A stretch of 64,000 nucleotides of DNA from Sinorhizobium sp. A49. Its GTDB lineage: Bacteria; Pseudomonadota; Alphaproteobacteria; Rhizobiales; Rhizobiaceae. The stretch is from assembly GCF_002002725.1 (NCBI RefSeq), contig NZ_MUNW01000055.1:62001-126000 (forward strand), written 5' to 3'. Below, in pieces: positions 17,424-25,595 of this stretch (positions are counted from its first letter, which is position 1; every line of letters begins with the position of its first letter). The position numbers were made by a program, and so were the translations under genes. The notes under the pieces are model-generated. The model was not told the DNA's origin. It saw only the letters and a list, made by a program, of their open reading frames with translations, and made no database searches.

Positions 17424-18326
17424 TTGGAAATCAAGTGGCTCGAAGACTTTCTGGCGCTGGCGAGCACGCTCAATTTTTCAAAGGCGGCCGACGAACGGCA
17501 CGTCACCCAATCCGCCTTCAGCCGCCGGATCAAGCAGCTCGAAGCATGGGTCGGCGCCAGTCTCGTCGACCGCGCCACCTACCCTTCGCGGTTGACCGAA
17601 GCGGGCCAGAAATTCGTGCCAGTGGCGCAGGAGACCCTTCAGCACCTCTACCAGTCCCGGCGCAACCTGCAAAAGGAAGAGGGCTCGGACGCCAAGACGA
17701 TCAAGGTGACGGCCCTCCACACGCTCTCCTTCACCTTCTTTCCCGACTGGATGAACCGGATCAACAAGAAGGCCGGCCCGGTGTTCTCGCGGCTGCGCCC
17801 GGACTCCGGCAGCATGGAAGAGAACCTCAATTCGCTGGTCGACGGCTCGTGCGATTTCCTTTTGACCTATGCACATACCCAGGTGCCGCTGCTCCTCGAC
17901 CCGCAAGCGTTCGAACACCGCTCGCTCGGCCACGAAAAGATCATTCCGGTCTCGGCGCCCAACGAGGCCGGATCCGCCGCCCACCTTTTGGAAGGCGGTA
18001 CCAAGCCCTTTCCCCATATCAGCTATGAGAAGTCGTCGTTCTTCGGGCAGTTGCTGGGGGAACTGGTCGGCGCCGACTTGCCGCCGTTCCAACGGGTGCA
18101 TGAGGGCAGCATGTCGGTCGGTCTGAAGGCGATGGCGCAGGCCGGATGGGGCATCGCCTGGGTGCCGGAAAGCCTGATGGTGGCCGAGCTTGCCTCCGGC
18201 GCTCTGGTGCGCGCCGCCGATCCGCGCTGGGATATCAGCGTCGAAATCCGGGTTTACCGCGCCAAGGACAACCGGCGCCCGGTCGTCGGACGCATCTGGC
18301 AGTCGCAGGAGACCGTTGCCGCTTGA
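17424..18326 (+). CDS. LysR-family transcriptional regulator
   Basis: A 300-residue LysR protein, opening MEIKWLEDFLALASTLNFSK with the rest of the winged helix to about residue 60 and an effector domain from about 90. The start is a TTG at 17424, with CAGGAG at 17411-17416; the GTG at 17415 lies inside that ribosome site. It sits between the S12 hydrolase (87 bases upstream) and the convergent aminotransferase, so it is the likely regulator of this peptide/D-amino-acid island. Ligand unknown. Confidence 0.9.
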   Translation: MEIKWLEDFLALASTLNFSKAADERHVTQSAFSRRIKQLEAWVGASLVDRATYPSRLTEAGQKFVPVAQETLQHLYQSRRNLQKEEGSDAKTIKVTALHTLSFTFFPDWMNRINKKAGPVFSRLRPDSGSMEENLNSLVDGSCDFLLTYAHTQVPLLLDPQAFEHRSLGHEKIIPVSAPNEAGSAAHLLEGGTKPFPHISYEKSSFFGQLLGELVGADLPPFQRVHEGSMSVGLKAMAQAGWGIAWVPESLMVAELASGALVRAADPRWDISVEIRVYRAKDNRRPVVGRIWQSQETVAA

Positions 18327-18330
18327 AAGA

Positions 18331-18366
18331 GGTATGAAGGGCTCCTGTCAGGAAGCACTTCATACC
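18331..18366. terminator. Long hairpin between the convergent LysR and aminotransferase genes
   Basis: Outer arms GGTATGAAG (18331-18339) and CTTCATACC (18358-18366), inner arms GCTCCTG and CAGGAAGC; about 16 pairs overall with a one-base centre and small bulges. It lies in the 72-base gap between two converging genes, so it most likely ends both transcripts. It has no T-run. Confidence 0.65.
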
Positions 18367-18398
18367 GTCGTCTTAAAGGTTACCCCTCTCGCCGACCG

Positions 18399-19265
18399 TT
18401 AGATCGCCGTGCGGCGGGCATTTTCCAGATAAAGTTCACGCAACCGCTTGACCATCGGCCCGGGCTTGCCGTCACCGACGGGCTTGCCGTCGATGCGCGT
18501 CACCGGCACGACGAAGTTCGATGCGCTCGTCAGGCATGCCTCGCGTGCGTCGAGCGCTTCGTCGAGTGAAAACGGGCGCTCTTCGACCGTCAGCCCCTGT
18601 TCGCGCGCCAACTCCAGCGCGGCAAGCCGGGTGCAGCCGGGCAGCGTCGCGTTGCTGTTGCCGCGGGTCACGATCCTGCCGTCATCCGTGACGATATAGG
18701 CGGTCGAAGACGCGCCTTCGGTCACGAACCCGTCCTCGATCATCCAGGCTTCGTCGCAGCCTTCGGCCTTGGCGATGCGCTTGGCCATCACCTGCGGCAG
18801 GAGACAAACGCTCTTGATATCGCGTCGCGCCCAGCGCTGGTCGGCAACCGACTTGACGGAAACGCCCTTGTCGACAGCCGCCACGTGCTCAAGCGTCTTG
18901 ATCTGGGTGAAGAGCAGCAGCGTCGGCTTGATTTCACCTGAGAACAGGAAGTTGCGATCCTCGGCACCACGCGTCAGCTGCAGGTAGACGACGCCCTCGA
19001 CCAGGTTGTTGTCGCGCACCAGCCGCCGCTCGATCTCGACGATCTCGGCAACGGACACCGGGAGCGGAACATCGATTTCGCGGGCGGAGCGTTCGAGCCG
19101 CGCCATATGCAGGGCGCTGTCGATCAGCTTGCCTTCCAGCACCGCGGTCACTTCATAAATGCCGTCGCCGAACAGGAAGCCTCGGTCGAAGACCGAAAGA
19201 TGCGCCGCGTGCTCGGAAACGAACTCGCCGTTCAGATAAACGATACGACCGGTCGGGTTGGACAT
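18399..19265 (-). CDS. D-amino acid aminotransferase (fold-type IV PLP enzyme)
   Basis: A 288-residue class IV aminotransferase. The PLP lysine is K151 in RRDIKSVCLLP, the D-AAT-type context (RDIKSLNLL in Bacillus enzymes), with FDRGFLFGDGIYEV near the start and a VTEGASST segment. It would transfer amino groups from D-alanine, D-glutamate and similar residues to 2-oxo acids. Start ATG 19265 has CGGAG upstream; the frame is open to 19310 but overlaps the upstream gene. Second gene of a minus operon after the DmpA-type peptidase (25-base gap). A branched-chain or 4-amino-4-deoxychorismate enzyme is less likely given the lysine context. Confidence 0.9.
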   Translation of the reverse strand: MSNPTGRIVYLNGEFVSEHAAHLSVFDRGFLFGDGIYEVTAVLEGKLIDSALHMARLERSAREIDVPLPVSVAEIVEIERRLVRDNNLVEGVVYLQLTRGAEDRNFLFSGEIKPTLLLFTQIKTLEHVAAVDKGVSVKSVADQRWARRDIKSVCLLPQVMAKRIAKAEGCDEAWMIEDGFVTEGASSTAYIVTDDGRIVTRGNSNATLPGCTRLAALELAREQGLTVEERPFSLDEALDAREACLTSASNFVVPVTRIDGKPVGDGKPGPMVKRLRELYLENARRTAI

Positions 19266-19290
19266 GGTAACTCCGTCTGGGGGAAGAGAA

Positions 19291-20346
19291 TTAGGCCTTG
19301 AGTGCTTCAAGCCGGTCGAGCGAGATCGCCTCGACCGAACTCGCTTTGCCGGTAGCGGCGTTGAAGCCGGTCGTGGATTGCGCCGTGACCAGCGAATTGA
19401 GGATCGCCTCTTCGCTCGCCTCGATCGTCGCTTCGAACAGCGGCGAGATCAGGTCGTTCGGCAGATCGGGATAGCTGGCGATCCCCGCGCGTCTTTCGCG
19501 CGTGCGGCGGAGGGATTCGGCTGTCGAAAATGCCAGGGCATAATCGCCGGAGCCGTTGCTGAGGGCAGCACCGGTGCGGGCAAGGCCACCAAAGGCGCGC
19601 TCGGCCAGACGTTTCAGGTTGCGCGCCGACAGCGGCGCGTCGGTGGCAACGACGATGACGATCGAGCCGTCGCGATCATGGCCGGAAGGCGCATCATAAG
19701 GCTGGCCGCAGATCATCAGGCGGCCGCCATAATTGGACTGAACCAGCACGCCGACGGTGAAGATCTCACCCGCCGCCTTGACGCGACGCGAACTGGTGCC
19801 GATCCCGCCCTTGAGACCGAAGGCGACCGTGCCGGTGCCGGCGCCGATGGCGCCCTCTTCGACCGGGCCGGGCTTTGCCGTAGCAAGCGCCGTTCCGATC
19901 TCGTCGATCGTCGGGCGACCGGCACGGATATCGTTCAATCGGCTGTCATTCGTCTCGCCGACGGCGGCATTGAGCGACACCACCTTTTCGTTGCCCGGCT
20001 GGGCGAGTGTCCATCCGATGATCGCCTCGATCGCCCGCCCGGTCGCAAGTGTGTTTGTCAGAACGATGGGTGTTTCAAGTTCGCCGAGCTCGGCGATCTG
20101 GGTGGAACCGACGAACTTGCCGAAGCCGTTGAGCACCGCCAACGCTGCCGGCACCTTGTCCTGGAACAGATTGCCGTGGTGGGGAAGGATGGCGGTGGCG
20201 CCAGTGCGGATCCTGTCGCCCTCGACGACCGTCGCATGGCCGACTGCCACACCGGCAACGTCGGTGATCGCGTTCAAAGGCCCGGTTTCATGGACGCCCG
20301 GGCAGAAACCGAGATCGCGGAGTCTTTGACGCGTGATTGCTGACAT
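19291..20346 (-). CDS. DmpA-type self-cleaving aminopeptidase, family S58/P1
   Basis: A 351-residue N-terminal-nucleophile hydrolase of the DmpA/BapA family (L-aminopeptidase with D-esterase/amidase activity, or beta-aminopeptidase). The predicted self-cleavage is G227|S228 in DRDGSIVIVVATDAPLS, giving chains of about 24 and 13 kDa, as for DmpA (375 aa, Ser250). Other landmarks are ITDVAGVAVGHATV near residue 30, NTLATGRA, ETNDSRLND and KGGIGTSSRR. ATG at 20346 gives the family-like start MSAITRQRLRDLGF; the open frame to 20475 is promoter region. No signal peptide. Forms an operon with the D-amino acid aminotransferase. Confidence 0.9.
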   Translation of the reverse strand: MSAITRQRLRDLGFCPGVHETGPLNAITDVAGVAVGHATVVEGDRIRTGATAILPHHGNLFQDKVPAALAVLNGFGKFVGSTQIAELGELETPIVLTNTLATGRAIEAIIGWTLAQPGNEKVVSLNAAVGETNDSRLNDIRAGRPTIDEIGTALATAKPGPVEEGAIGAGTGTVAFGLKGGIGTSSRRVKAAGEIFTVGVLVQSNYGGRLMICGQPYDAPSGHDRDGSIVIVVATDAPLSARNLKRLAERAFGGLARTGAALSNGSGDYALAFSTAESLRRTRERRAGIASYPDLPNDLISPLFEATIEASEEAILNSLVTAQSTTGFNAATGKASSVEAISLDRLEALKA

Positions 20347-20526
20347 GTAGCCTTTTCCCCATCTGCCAGAGGGCGATCCGCCGCTAACGACCGTCGCCTT
20401 GTTTGGCTGGAAGCTACTCTTCCCCGCGACAAAACGGCATCGCAAAAATGGAATAGTTCTATGAGAACTCCGCAAGACGACCGGACGGCTCGTCTCCCCG
20501 GAGAAGAGCGGTTCGCGGGAACCGGC

Positions 20527-21564
20527 TCAGTTGGGCGGCAGGCGGCGGCTTTTCCAAGCCGTTTGCGGAATGATCGCGCCGATGGCGAAGCTGAAGGACG
20601 TGACCGCAACCGTTTCGAGATTGACCTTGCACTTGAAGTCGACATCGTACCAGTTGCCCTTGCTGCGATAGGCACCACCGCTCGCGTCGATCTGCTCCTT
20701 GCCGATAAACCCGCCGGATGGCCCGAAGGGCACGAGCATATCGGGAAAGTCTTCCGGTCGCTGATGGCGGATCTGCTCCAGGGCTTCGATGTTGCAGAGC
20801 TGGAGGATTCGCTTCTTGACCGGCAGCTGACCCATCGCCTGCTTGACGCGCGGATCCGCGATCGACTTTGCCGAGAACAGCTCCTCGGCCTTGACGAACC
20901 GGTCGGACAGCAGCTTCGCCGTCGCTTCGGCCTTGCCGTCCGTTGCGTCGCTCTTCTCCTTGTCGGCGTCGGATTTGCGCACGGGCACCGGGTCCGTTTT
21001 GGCCACCGCCTTTGCCGCCTCGGTCGTGGCAGCCGCTTTTTCCTCCGCAGCACTTTTGTCGCCGCTGGCAGTGCTCGACAGGACGGCAACTTGCTGCTGA
21101 GCCGGCTTTTCCGTCTCCGGTTGCTCCTGCGCCTTCGGCTCCTCTTTCTTTTCCACCTTCTCCGTCGCGGCAGTCGTCGCTTCTGCCTTCTTCGGCTGGT
21201 TCACCACGTCCTTCTTCTCAGCCTTTGCCGTGGGCGGAAGCTGCGCAACCTTGGCGTCCTGTTTTGTCTTGGCAGCGGCCGATTCGAAGGCCTGAGGCTG
21301 CCGACGGGCAGGTGCCGGCTGGGGCTTCGGCTGCTCCTTCTTCGGTTGTTCCTTCTTCTGTTGGGCTTGCTGCTTGGGTTTTTCCTGCTGCTTTGGCTGC
21401 GGTGGAGGGACGAGTTCGACGTTGACGCTCTGCTCGCCCTCAGGCTTCGGCGTCTCCTGCGGCAGCTGGATCAGAAGCAGGGCGATGACAAGCAGGTGCA
21501 AGCCCACCGAGATCGGTGTGCCCCATCTGATCTTCTCCCACCATTTTTCGGAAAACAGCTGCAT
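20527..21564 (-). CDS. DUF930 protein with TonB-like layout
   Basis: A 345-residue protein: cytoplasmic N-terminus, one membrane helix at about 18-36, a long periplasmic linker (about 45-240) very rich in Pro, Lys, Gln, Glu and Ala, and a C-terminal globular domain (about 245-345) with QLCNIEALEQI and FPDMLVPFGPSGG, which fits DUF930. The layout imitates TonB/TolA, but no TonB C-terminal motif is visible. DUF930 proteins are largely confined to Rhizobiales and have no known function. No exbB/exbD nearby. Monocistronic; its promoter region contains a 12-bp-period direct repeat (21639-21660). Confidence 0.85.
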   Translation of the reverse strand: MQLFSEKWWEKIRWGTPISVGLHLLVIALLLIQLPQETPKPEGEQSVNVELVPPPQPKQQEKPKQQAQQKKEQPKKEQPKPQPAPARRQPQAFESAAAKTKQDAKVAQLPPTAKAEKKDVVNQPKKAEATTAATEKVEKKEEPKAQEQPETEKPAQQQVAVLSSTASGDKSAAEEKAAATTEAAKAVAKTDPVPVRKSDADKEKSDATDGKAEATAKLLSDRFVKAEELFSAKSIADPRVKQAMGQLPVKKRILQLCNIEALEQIRHQRPEDFPDMLVPFGPSGGFIGKEQIDASGGAYRSKGNWYDVDFKCKVNLETVAVTSFSFAIGAIIPQTAWKSRRLPPN

Positions 21565-21638
21565 TGCCTACGAGATAATGGACCTCAGGGACGGAAGCTA
21601 GGTGCCTGCAAAATCTGACGGAATTATTGCATGGTCGG

Positions 21639-21660
21639 CCCATGCATTTGCCCATGCATT
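21639..21660. repeat. Direct repeat in the divergent promoter region of the DUF930 gene
   Basis: CCCATGCATT occurs twice, at 21639-21648 and 21651-21660, a 12-base period. The ATGCAT core is itself palindromic. Located between the DUF930 gene (minus) and a small membrane-protein gene (plus), it could be an operator with tandem sites. Confidence 0.45.
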
Positions 21661-21702
21661 GGAATGTAGCAAATGCCCGCGTGTAGTGGGCGGGAGGCCA
21701 AG

Positions 21703-21981
21703 GTGGAAACGGGACAGCTGTTTTTTGTTTTGCTCGTGGGCGTTCCGGTCATCGCGCTCGCCTTGTTTGGCATTCTGTGGCTGATCTGCGTCGTAAAGCG
21801 TCCGCTTCTCGGAATTGTCGGAATGACGATCGTCGGTGCGACGTATTGCTACGGAGAAGCTCCTGTTCTCTTGCTCTTCGTTCCGGGCATCTTCGCCTGC
21901 GTCGCCGCGACCAAAGGGTCGAGGAAGCCCCTCTCGAAAAGGCTGCGAAAAGCGAAACCGGCGCCGCCTCTCCGCCCTTAG
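21703..21981 (+). CDS. Small membrane protein of unknown function
   Basis: A 92-residue protein with two hydrophobic segments (about 4-28 and 34-62) and a basic, proline-containing tail (KPLSKRLRKAKPAP). Start GTG 21703 is preceded by GGGAGG at 21692-21697. I do not recognise the family. It faces away from the DUF930 gene and shares its intergenic region. Confidence 0.6.
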   Translation: METGQLFFVLLVGVPVIALALFGILWLICVVKRPLLGIVGMTIVGATYCYGEAPVLLLFVPGIFACVAATKGSRKPLSKRLRKAKPAPPLRP

Positions 21982-22096
21982 CGTCCATTGTGCGAGCTGG
22001 CGTCAGTTTCGCGCCGGAGCCGACGTCACCGCCATTTTTCTTTCAGATCAGAAATTTCTTCCCGCAACGGCGGAGATTCCGCACAACCATCCCTAT

Positions 22097-22113
22097 TCTA
22101 TATTTTCTATAGA
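22097..22113. promoter_or_regulatory. AT-rich palindrome upstream of the amino-acid binding protein gene
   Basis: TCTATA-TTTTC-TATAGA, a perfect 6-bp inverted repeat in a conspicuously AT-rich stretch (22090-22130) of otherwise GC-rich DNA, 78 bases before the start at 22191. The form suits a LysR-type or other dimeric regulator site overlapping a promoter. Confidence 0.5.
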
Positions 22114-22190
22114 TTTAAAACATAAAACAGTTGCGGCCCTGAATGTGACGGGCGGCGCGACGGACATACATCATGGCCAGGAGCCTCTTC

Positions 22191-23234
22191 ATGCAGCGAA
22201 ATTCTATCCGAAGCCGATTTTTCACAAAGGCATTTGCCGCGACGGCGGCCCTGACGGCCGCGCTGGTCGCCTCCTCCGCGCTCGCAGGCGAAACCCTCGA
22301 CAAGATCAAGGCACGCGGCCTCATCAAGGTCGGCGTCGGCACCACGCCTGGCTTCTTCACGCCCGACAGCAGCGGCCGCTGGCAGGGTTTCTTTGTCGAT
22401 TTCGGCCGCGCACTCGCCGTCACTGTCTTCAACGATGCCGAGAAGGTTGAGTTCACCAACTCCTCGCCGCAGCAGCGGCTTCCCGCTTTGCAGTCGGGCG
22501 AATTCGACATTCTGCTCTCTGGCGTGACCCAGACCGTTACCAGGGCATTCAAGCTCGGCTTCCATTTCGGCCCGGTGGTCTTTTATGACGGCCAGGGCCT
22601 GCTGGTGCGCAAGGATCTCGGCGTCGGCAAGGGCGAGGAGCTCGACGGTGCGACGATCGGGGTCCAGAGCGGCACGACCGGCGAACTCAACATCGCTGAT
22701 TTCTTCCGCAAGACCGGCAAAACCTTCACACCTGTGACGATCGAGGAAACCGGCGAATTCCTGAAGGCGCTCGATTCCGGTCGCGTCGATGCGCTCACTC
22801 AGGACGCCACCGACCTTGCCGCCAAGCGCACCCAGCTCTCCAAGCCGGACGACTACGTTCTCCTGCCCGAGCGCCTGTCGAAGGAACCGCTGGCACCGGC
22901 CATCCGCGCCGGCGACGACCAATGGCTCGAAATCGTCAACTGGACCGTTTACGCCACGATCCAGGCCGAAGAATTCGGCATCACCCAGAAGAATGTCGAC
23001 AGCTTCCTGACCAGCGAAGACCCGGGCATCAAGCGCTTCCTCGGCGTCGATCCGTCGCTCGGCGAAGCCATCGGGCTTGATCCGAAGTTTGCCTACAACA
23101 TCGTCAAGGCCGTCGGAAACTACGGAGAGATCTTCGACCGCAATGTCGGCAAGGGCACCCCGCTCAACTTCGACCGCGGCTACAACCAGCCCTGGACCGC
23201 CGGCGGCCTGCTCTATTCGCCGCCGTTCCGTTGA
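22191..23234 (+). CDS. Polar amino acid ABC transporter binding protein (AapJ/BztA-like)
   Basis: A 347-residue family 3 solute-binding protein. Signal peptide is about residues 1-32 (SRFFTKAFAATAALTAALVA, cleavage near SALA|GE), then ETLDKIKARGLIKVGVG, the family start, and GEFDILLSGVTQT. The size and the WTVYATIQAEEFGI segment match the AapJ/general amino acid group. Start ATG 22191 is preferred because AGGAG lies at 22179-22183; the ATG at 22173 precedes that site. First gene of a three-gene operon with two permeases. Confidence 0.92.
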   Translation: MQRNSIRSRFFTKAFAATAALTAALVASSALAGETLDKIKARGLIKVGVGTTPGFFTPDSSGRWQGFFVDFGRALAVTVFNDAEKVEFTNSSPQQRLPALQSGEFDILLSGVTQTVTRAFKLGFHFGPVVFYDGQGLLVRKDLGVGKGEELDGATIGVQSGTTGELNIADFFRKTGKTFTPVTIEETGEFLKALDSGRVDALTQDATDLAAKRTQLSKPDDYVLLPERLSKEPLAPAIRAGDDQWLEIVNWTVYATIQAEEFGITQKNVDSFLTSEDPGIKRFLGVDPSLGEAIGLDPKFAYNIVKAVGNYGEIFDRNVGKGTPLNFDRGYNQPWTAGGLLYSPPFR

Positions 23235-23253
23235 GCCTTTGCCGGTATCTGCG

Positions 23254-24444
23254 ATGACATCCACTCTTCAACCGGGCCCGCAAGGGCCCGGATTTCCCTC
23301 CCGCCTGCGCACATGGCTCGGCCCGCTGCCGCTACAACAGGTTCTGCTGTTTGCCGGCGTGCTCGCGATCTTTGCACTCTTCGGCTCCAACACCGCCGAC
23401 AGCATGCACCGCATGGGGCTGACGCCGGGCTTCGACTTTCTCCTTCATCAGGCGAATTTCGAAATCGGTGAGAGTGTGCTCCCCTATTCGGCCGGTGACA
23501 CCTATGCCCGCGCGCTTGCGGCGGGCCTTGCCAACACCATCAAGGTCGCCGCTGTCGGCTGCGTGCTTGCGACTGTGCTCGGCGTTGCGCTTGGCATCGC
23601 CCGACTGTCCGGCAACCTGCTGCTGGCGACCTTCGTGCACGGTTATGTGGAACTGCTGCGCAACACGCCGCTCTTGCTTCAGCTCTTTCTCTGGAGCGCG
23701 ATCATCCATGCGCTTCCGCCGCCGCGCGGCGCTTACGCCTTCCTTGGCAGCATCTATCTCAGCAATCGCGGCGTCTATGTCCCCTCCGTTTCGCTGCAGG
23801 GGCTTTCCTGGGCGATCTGGCTGCCGGCGATCCTGCTGACTGGCTATGCCTCGTTGTCGCTCGCACGCCGCTTGCTGACAGGCACCACCTTCTACATGCC
23901 GAAGGCCACCATGACTGTCCTCGGCTCGCTCACCGTCTGCACGCTCGCCCTCACCTCCTTCGGTCTTGCCGCCACGATCGATCTGCCGGCCAAGGGTGGC
24001 TTCAACATCAAGGGAGGCCTTTCGCTGACGCCGGAGTTCTTCGCGCTTCTGATCGGTCTTGTCGTCAACGCCTCGGCTTCGATTTCCGAAATCGTGCGCA
24101 GCGGCATACAGTCGGTGAAATCGGGCCAATGGGAAGCCGCTCGCGCGCTTGGGCTGAGCCCCGCGCAAATCCTGCGCCTCGTCGTCCTGCCGCAGGCGCT
24201 GCGCGTCATCACGCCACTGATGATCTCGAGCTTTCTCGACCTGACGAAGAATTCGAGCCTCGCCGTCGCCATCGGCTATCCCGACATCGTCAGCGTCGCC
24301 AATACCACTGCCAACACCACCGGCCAGGCGCTCGAAGCGATCTGCATCATCGCCGCGGTCTATCTCACACTCAGCCTTTCGGTGTCCGCGCTGATGAACC
24401 TCTATAACCGGCGCGTCGTGCTTCGCGGGGAGACACGGCGATGA
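23254..24444 (+). CDS. Polar amino acid ABC transporter permease (AapQ-like)
   Basis: A 396-residue HisM-type permease, longer than simple amino-acid permeases, as in the AapQ/GltJ group. It has an N-terminal helix, a loop containing the LHQANFEIGE segment and the TIKVAAVGCVLATVLGVALGIARLSGN core start, then a C-terminal EAA loop (QSVKSGQWEAARALGLSPAQILRLVVLPQALRVI). ATG 23254 lies 20 bases past the previous stop. It overlaps the next permease (ATGA at 24441-24444). Confidence 0.93.
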   Translation: MTSTLQPGPQGPGFPSRLRTWLGPLPLQQVLLFAGVLAIFALFGSNTADSMHRMGLTPGFDFLLHQANFEIGESVLPYSAGDTYARALAAGLANTIKVAAVGCVLATVLGVALGIARLSGNLLLATFVHGYVELLRNTPLLLQLFLWSAIIHALPPPRGAYAFLGSIYLSNRGVYVPSVSLQGLSWAIWLPAILLTGYASLSLARRLLTGTTFYMPKATMTVLGSLTVCTLALTSFGLAATIDLPAKGGFNIKGGLSLTPEFFALLIGLVVNASASISEIVRSGIQSVKSGQWEAARALGLSPAQILRLVVLPQALRVITPLMISSFLDLTKNSSLAVAIGYPDIVSVANTTANTTGQALEAICIIAAVYLTLSLSVSALMNLYNRRVVLRGETRR

Positions 24445-25514
24445 GCCATATCGAACTGCCGCCACCGACGGCCCCGGACTGGCATCGCTGGCGAAGCGGC
24501 CTTTTCGGCGGCTGGGGCAACAGTCTCGTTACGCTAGCCGCGCTCGGCGTCTTCGTCTGGCTCCTGCAACCGTTCCTCCGCTGGTCAATCTTCGACGCGG
24601 TGTGGACGGGTACGGCCAAGGAGTGCGCGGTTGACGGCGCCGGCGCCTGCTGGGCTTTCATCGGCGCCAAGCTGCGTTTCATCCTGTTCGCGTTCTATCC
24701 GCCGGACCTGCAATGGCGCCCCGCTCTTGTCGTCGCGCTGGTGATCGCCTTGCTGGTTCTGTCGGCATTGCCGCGTTTCTGGAGTTTCCGGCTCGTCCCG
24801 TTATGGATTGCTGCGCTCGTCTTGAGCTGGCTGCTGATGGCAGGAACGCTGACGCCTCCTCAGGTGTCGACCAACAATTGGGGTGGGCTGCCGATTACCC
24901 TGGTCGCCTCGATCGCCGGTCTTGCGTTCGCGTTTCCAATTGCGCTCCTGCTGGCGCTTGCACGGCAATCGAGCATGGGCATCGTCCGCACACTCGCAAT
25001 CGCCTTCATCGAGACACTGCGTGGCGTGCCGATGATCGCGGTGCTTTATGTGGCGATGCTGATCGTGCCACTCGCGCTGCCGAGCGGCGCAGCCATCGAC
25101 AAGCTTTTGCGCGCGCAGATCGGCGTCACTCTGTTCTTCTCGGCCTACCTCGCCGAAGTCATCCGCGCCGGGCTGCAGGTCGTGCCGTGGGGACAGCGGG
25201 AAGCGGCGCTCTCGCTTGGCCTTGGCTATATCCAGACCATCCGGCTCGTCGTCCTTCCCCAGGCGCTTCGCGCCGTCATCCCGGCGATCGTCAATCTTTC
25301 GATCGGCATCGTCCTCAACACGTCGCTGCTGGCGGTGATCGGCATCTACGACCTCCTGAATGCGGCGCGGACCTCGGCCACGGATCCGACCTGGCTCGGC
25401 TTCTACACGGAGGCCTATGTCTTTGCTGCCTTGGTCTATTTCGCCATCTGCTTTACCGGCTCACGCTACAGCATCTGGCTTGAGAAACGCCTTGGCGCCG
25501 CCGTCCGGCATTGA
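24441..25514 (+). CDS. Polar amino acid ABC transporter permease (AapM-like)
   Basis: A 357-residue permease of the AapM type, with about eight helices, a GGLPITLVASIAGLAFAFPIALLLALARQS core and a complete EAA loop (VPWGQREAALSLGLGYIQTIRLVVLPQALRAVIPAI). Translationally coupled to the preceding permease. The operon ends here: no AapP-like ATPase follows, and none lies within several kilobases on this strand, so the system must use an ATPase encoded elsewhere. Confidence 0.93.
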   Translation: MSHIELPPPTAPDWHRWRSGLFGGWGNSLVTLAALGVFVWLLQPFLRWSIFDAVWTGTAKECAVDGAGACWAFIGAKLRFILFAFYPPDLQWRPALVVALVIALLVLSALPRFWSFRLVPLWIAALVLSWLLMAGTLTPPQVSTNNWGGLPITLVASIAGLAFAFPIALLLALARQSSMGIVRTLAIAFIETLRGVPMIAVLYVAMLIVPLALPSGAAIDKLLRAQIGVTLFFSAYLAEVIRAGLQVVPWGQREAALSLGLGYIQTIRLVVLPQALRAVIPAIVNLSIGIVLNTSLLAVIGIYDLLNAARTSATDPTWLGFYTEAYVFAALVYFAICFTGSRYSIWLEKRLGAAVRH

Positions 25515-25595
25515 GGCGGCCCTTCACTCCACCTTGCGCGCGAGGCGCCGACGGGCCAAGAGTGGCGGCAACGGAATCGGATGCCGGACGGGTGC

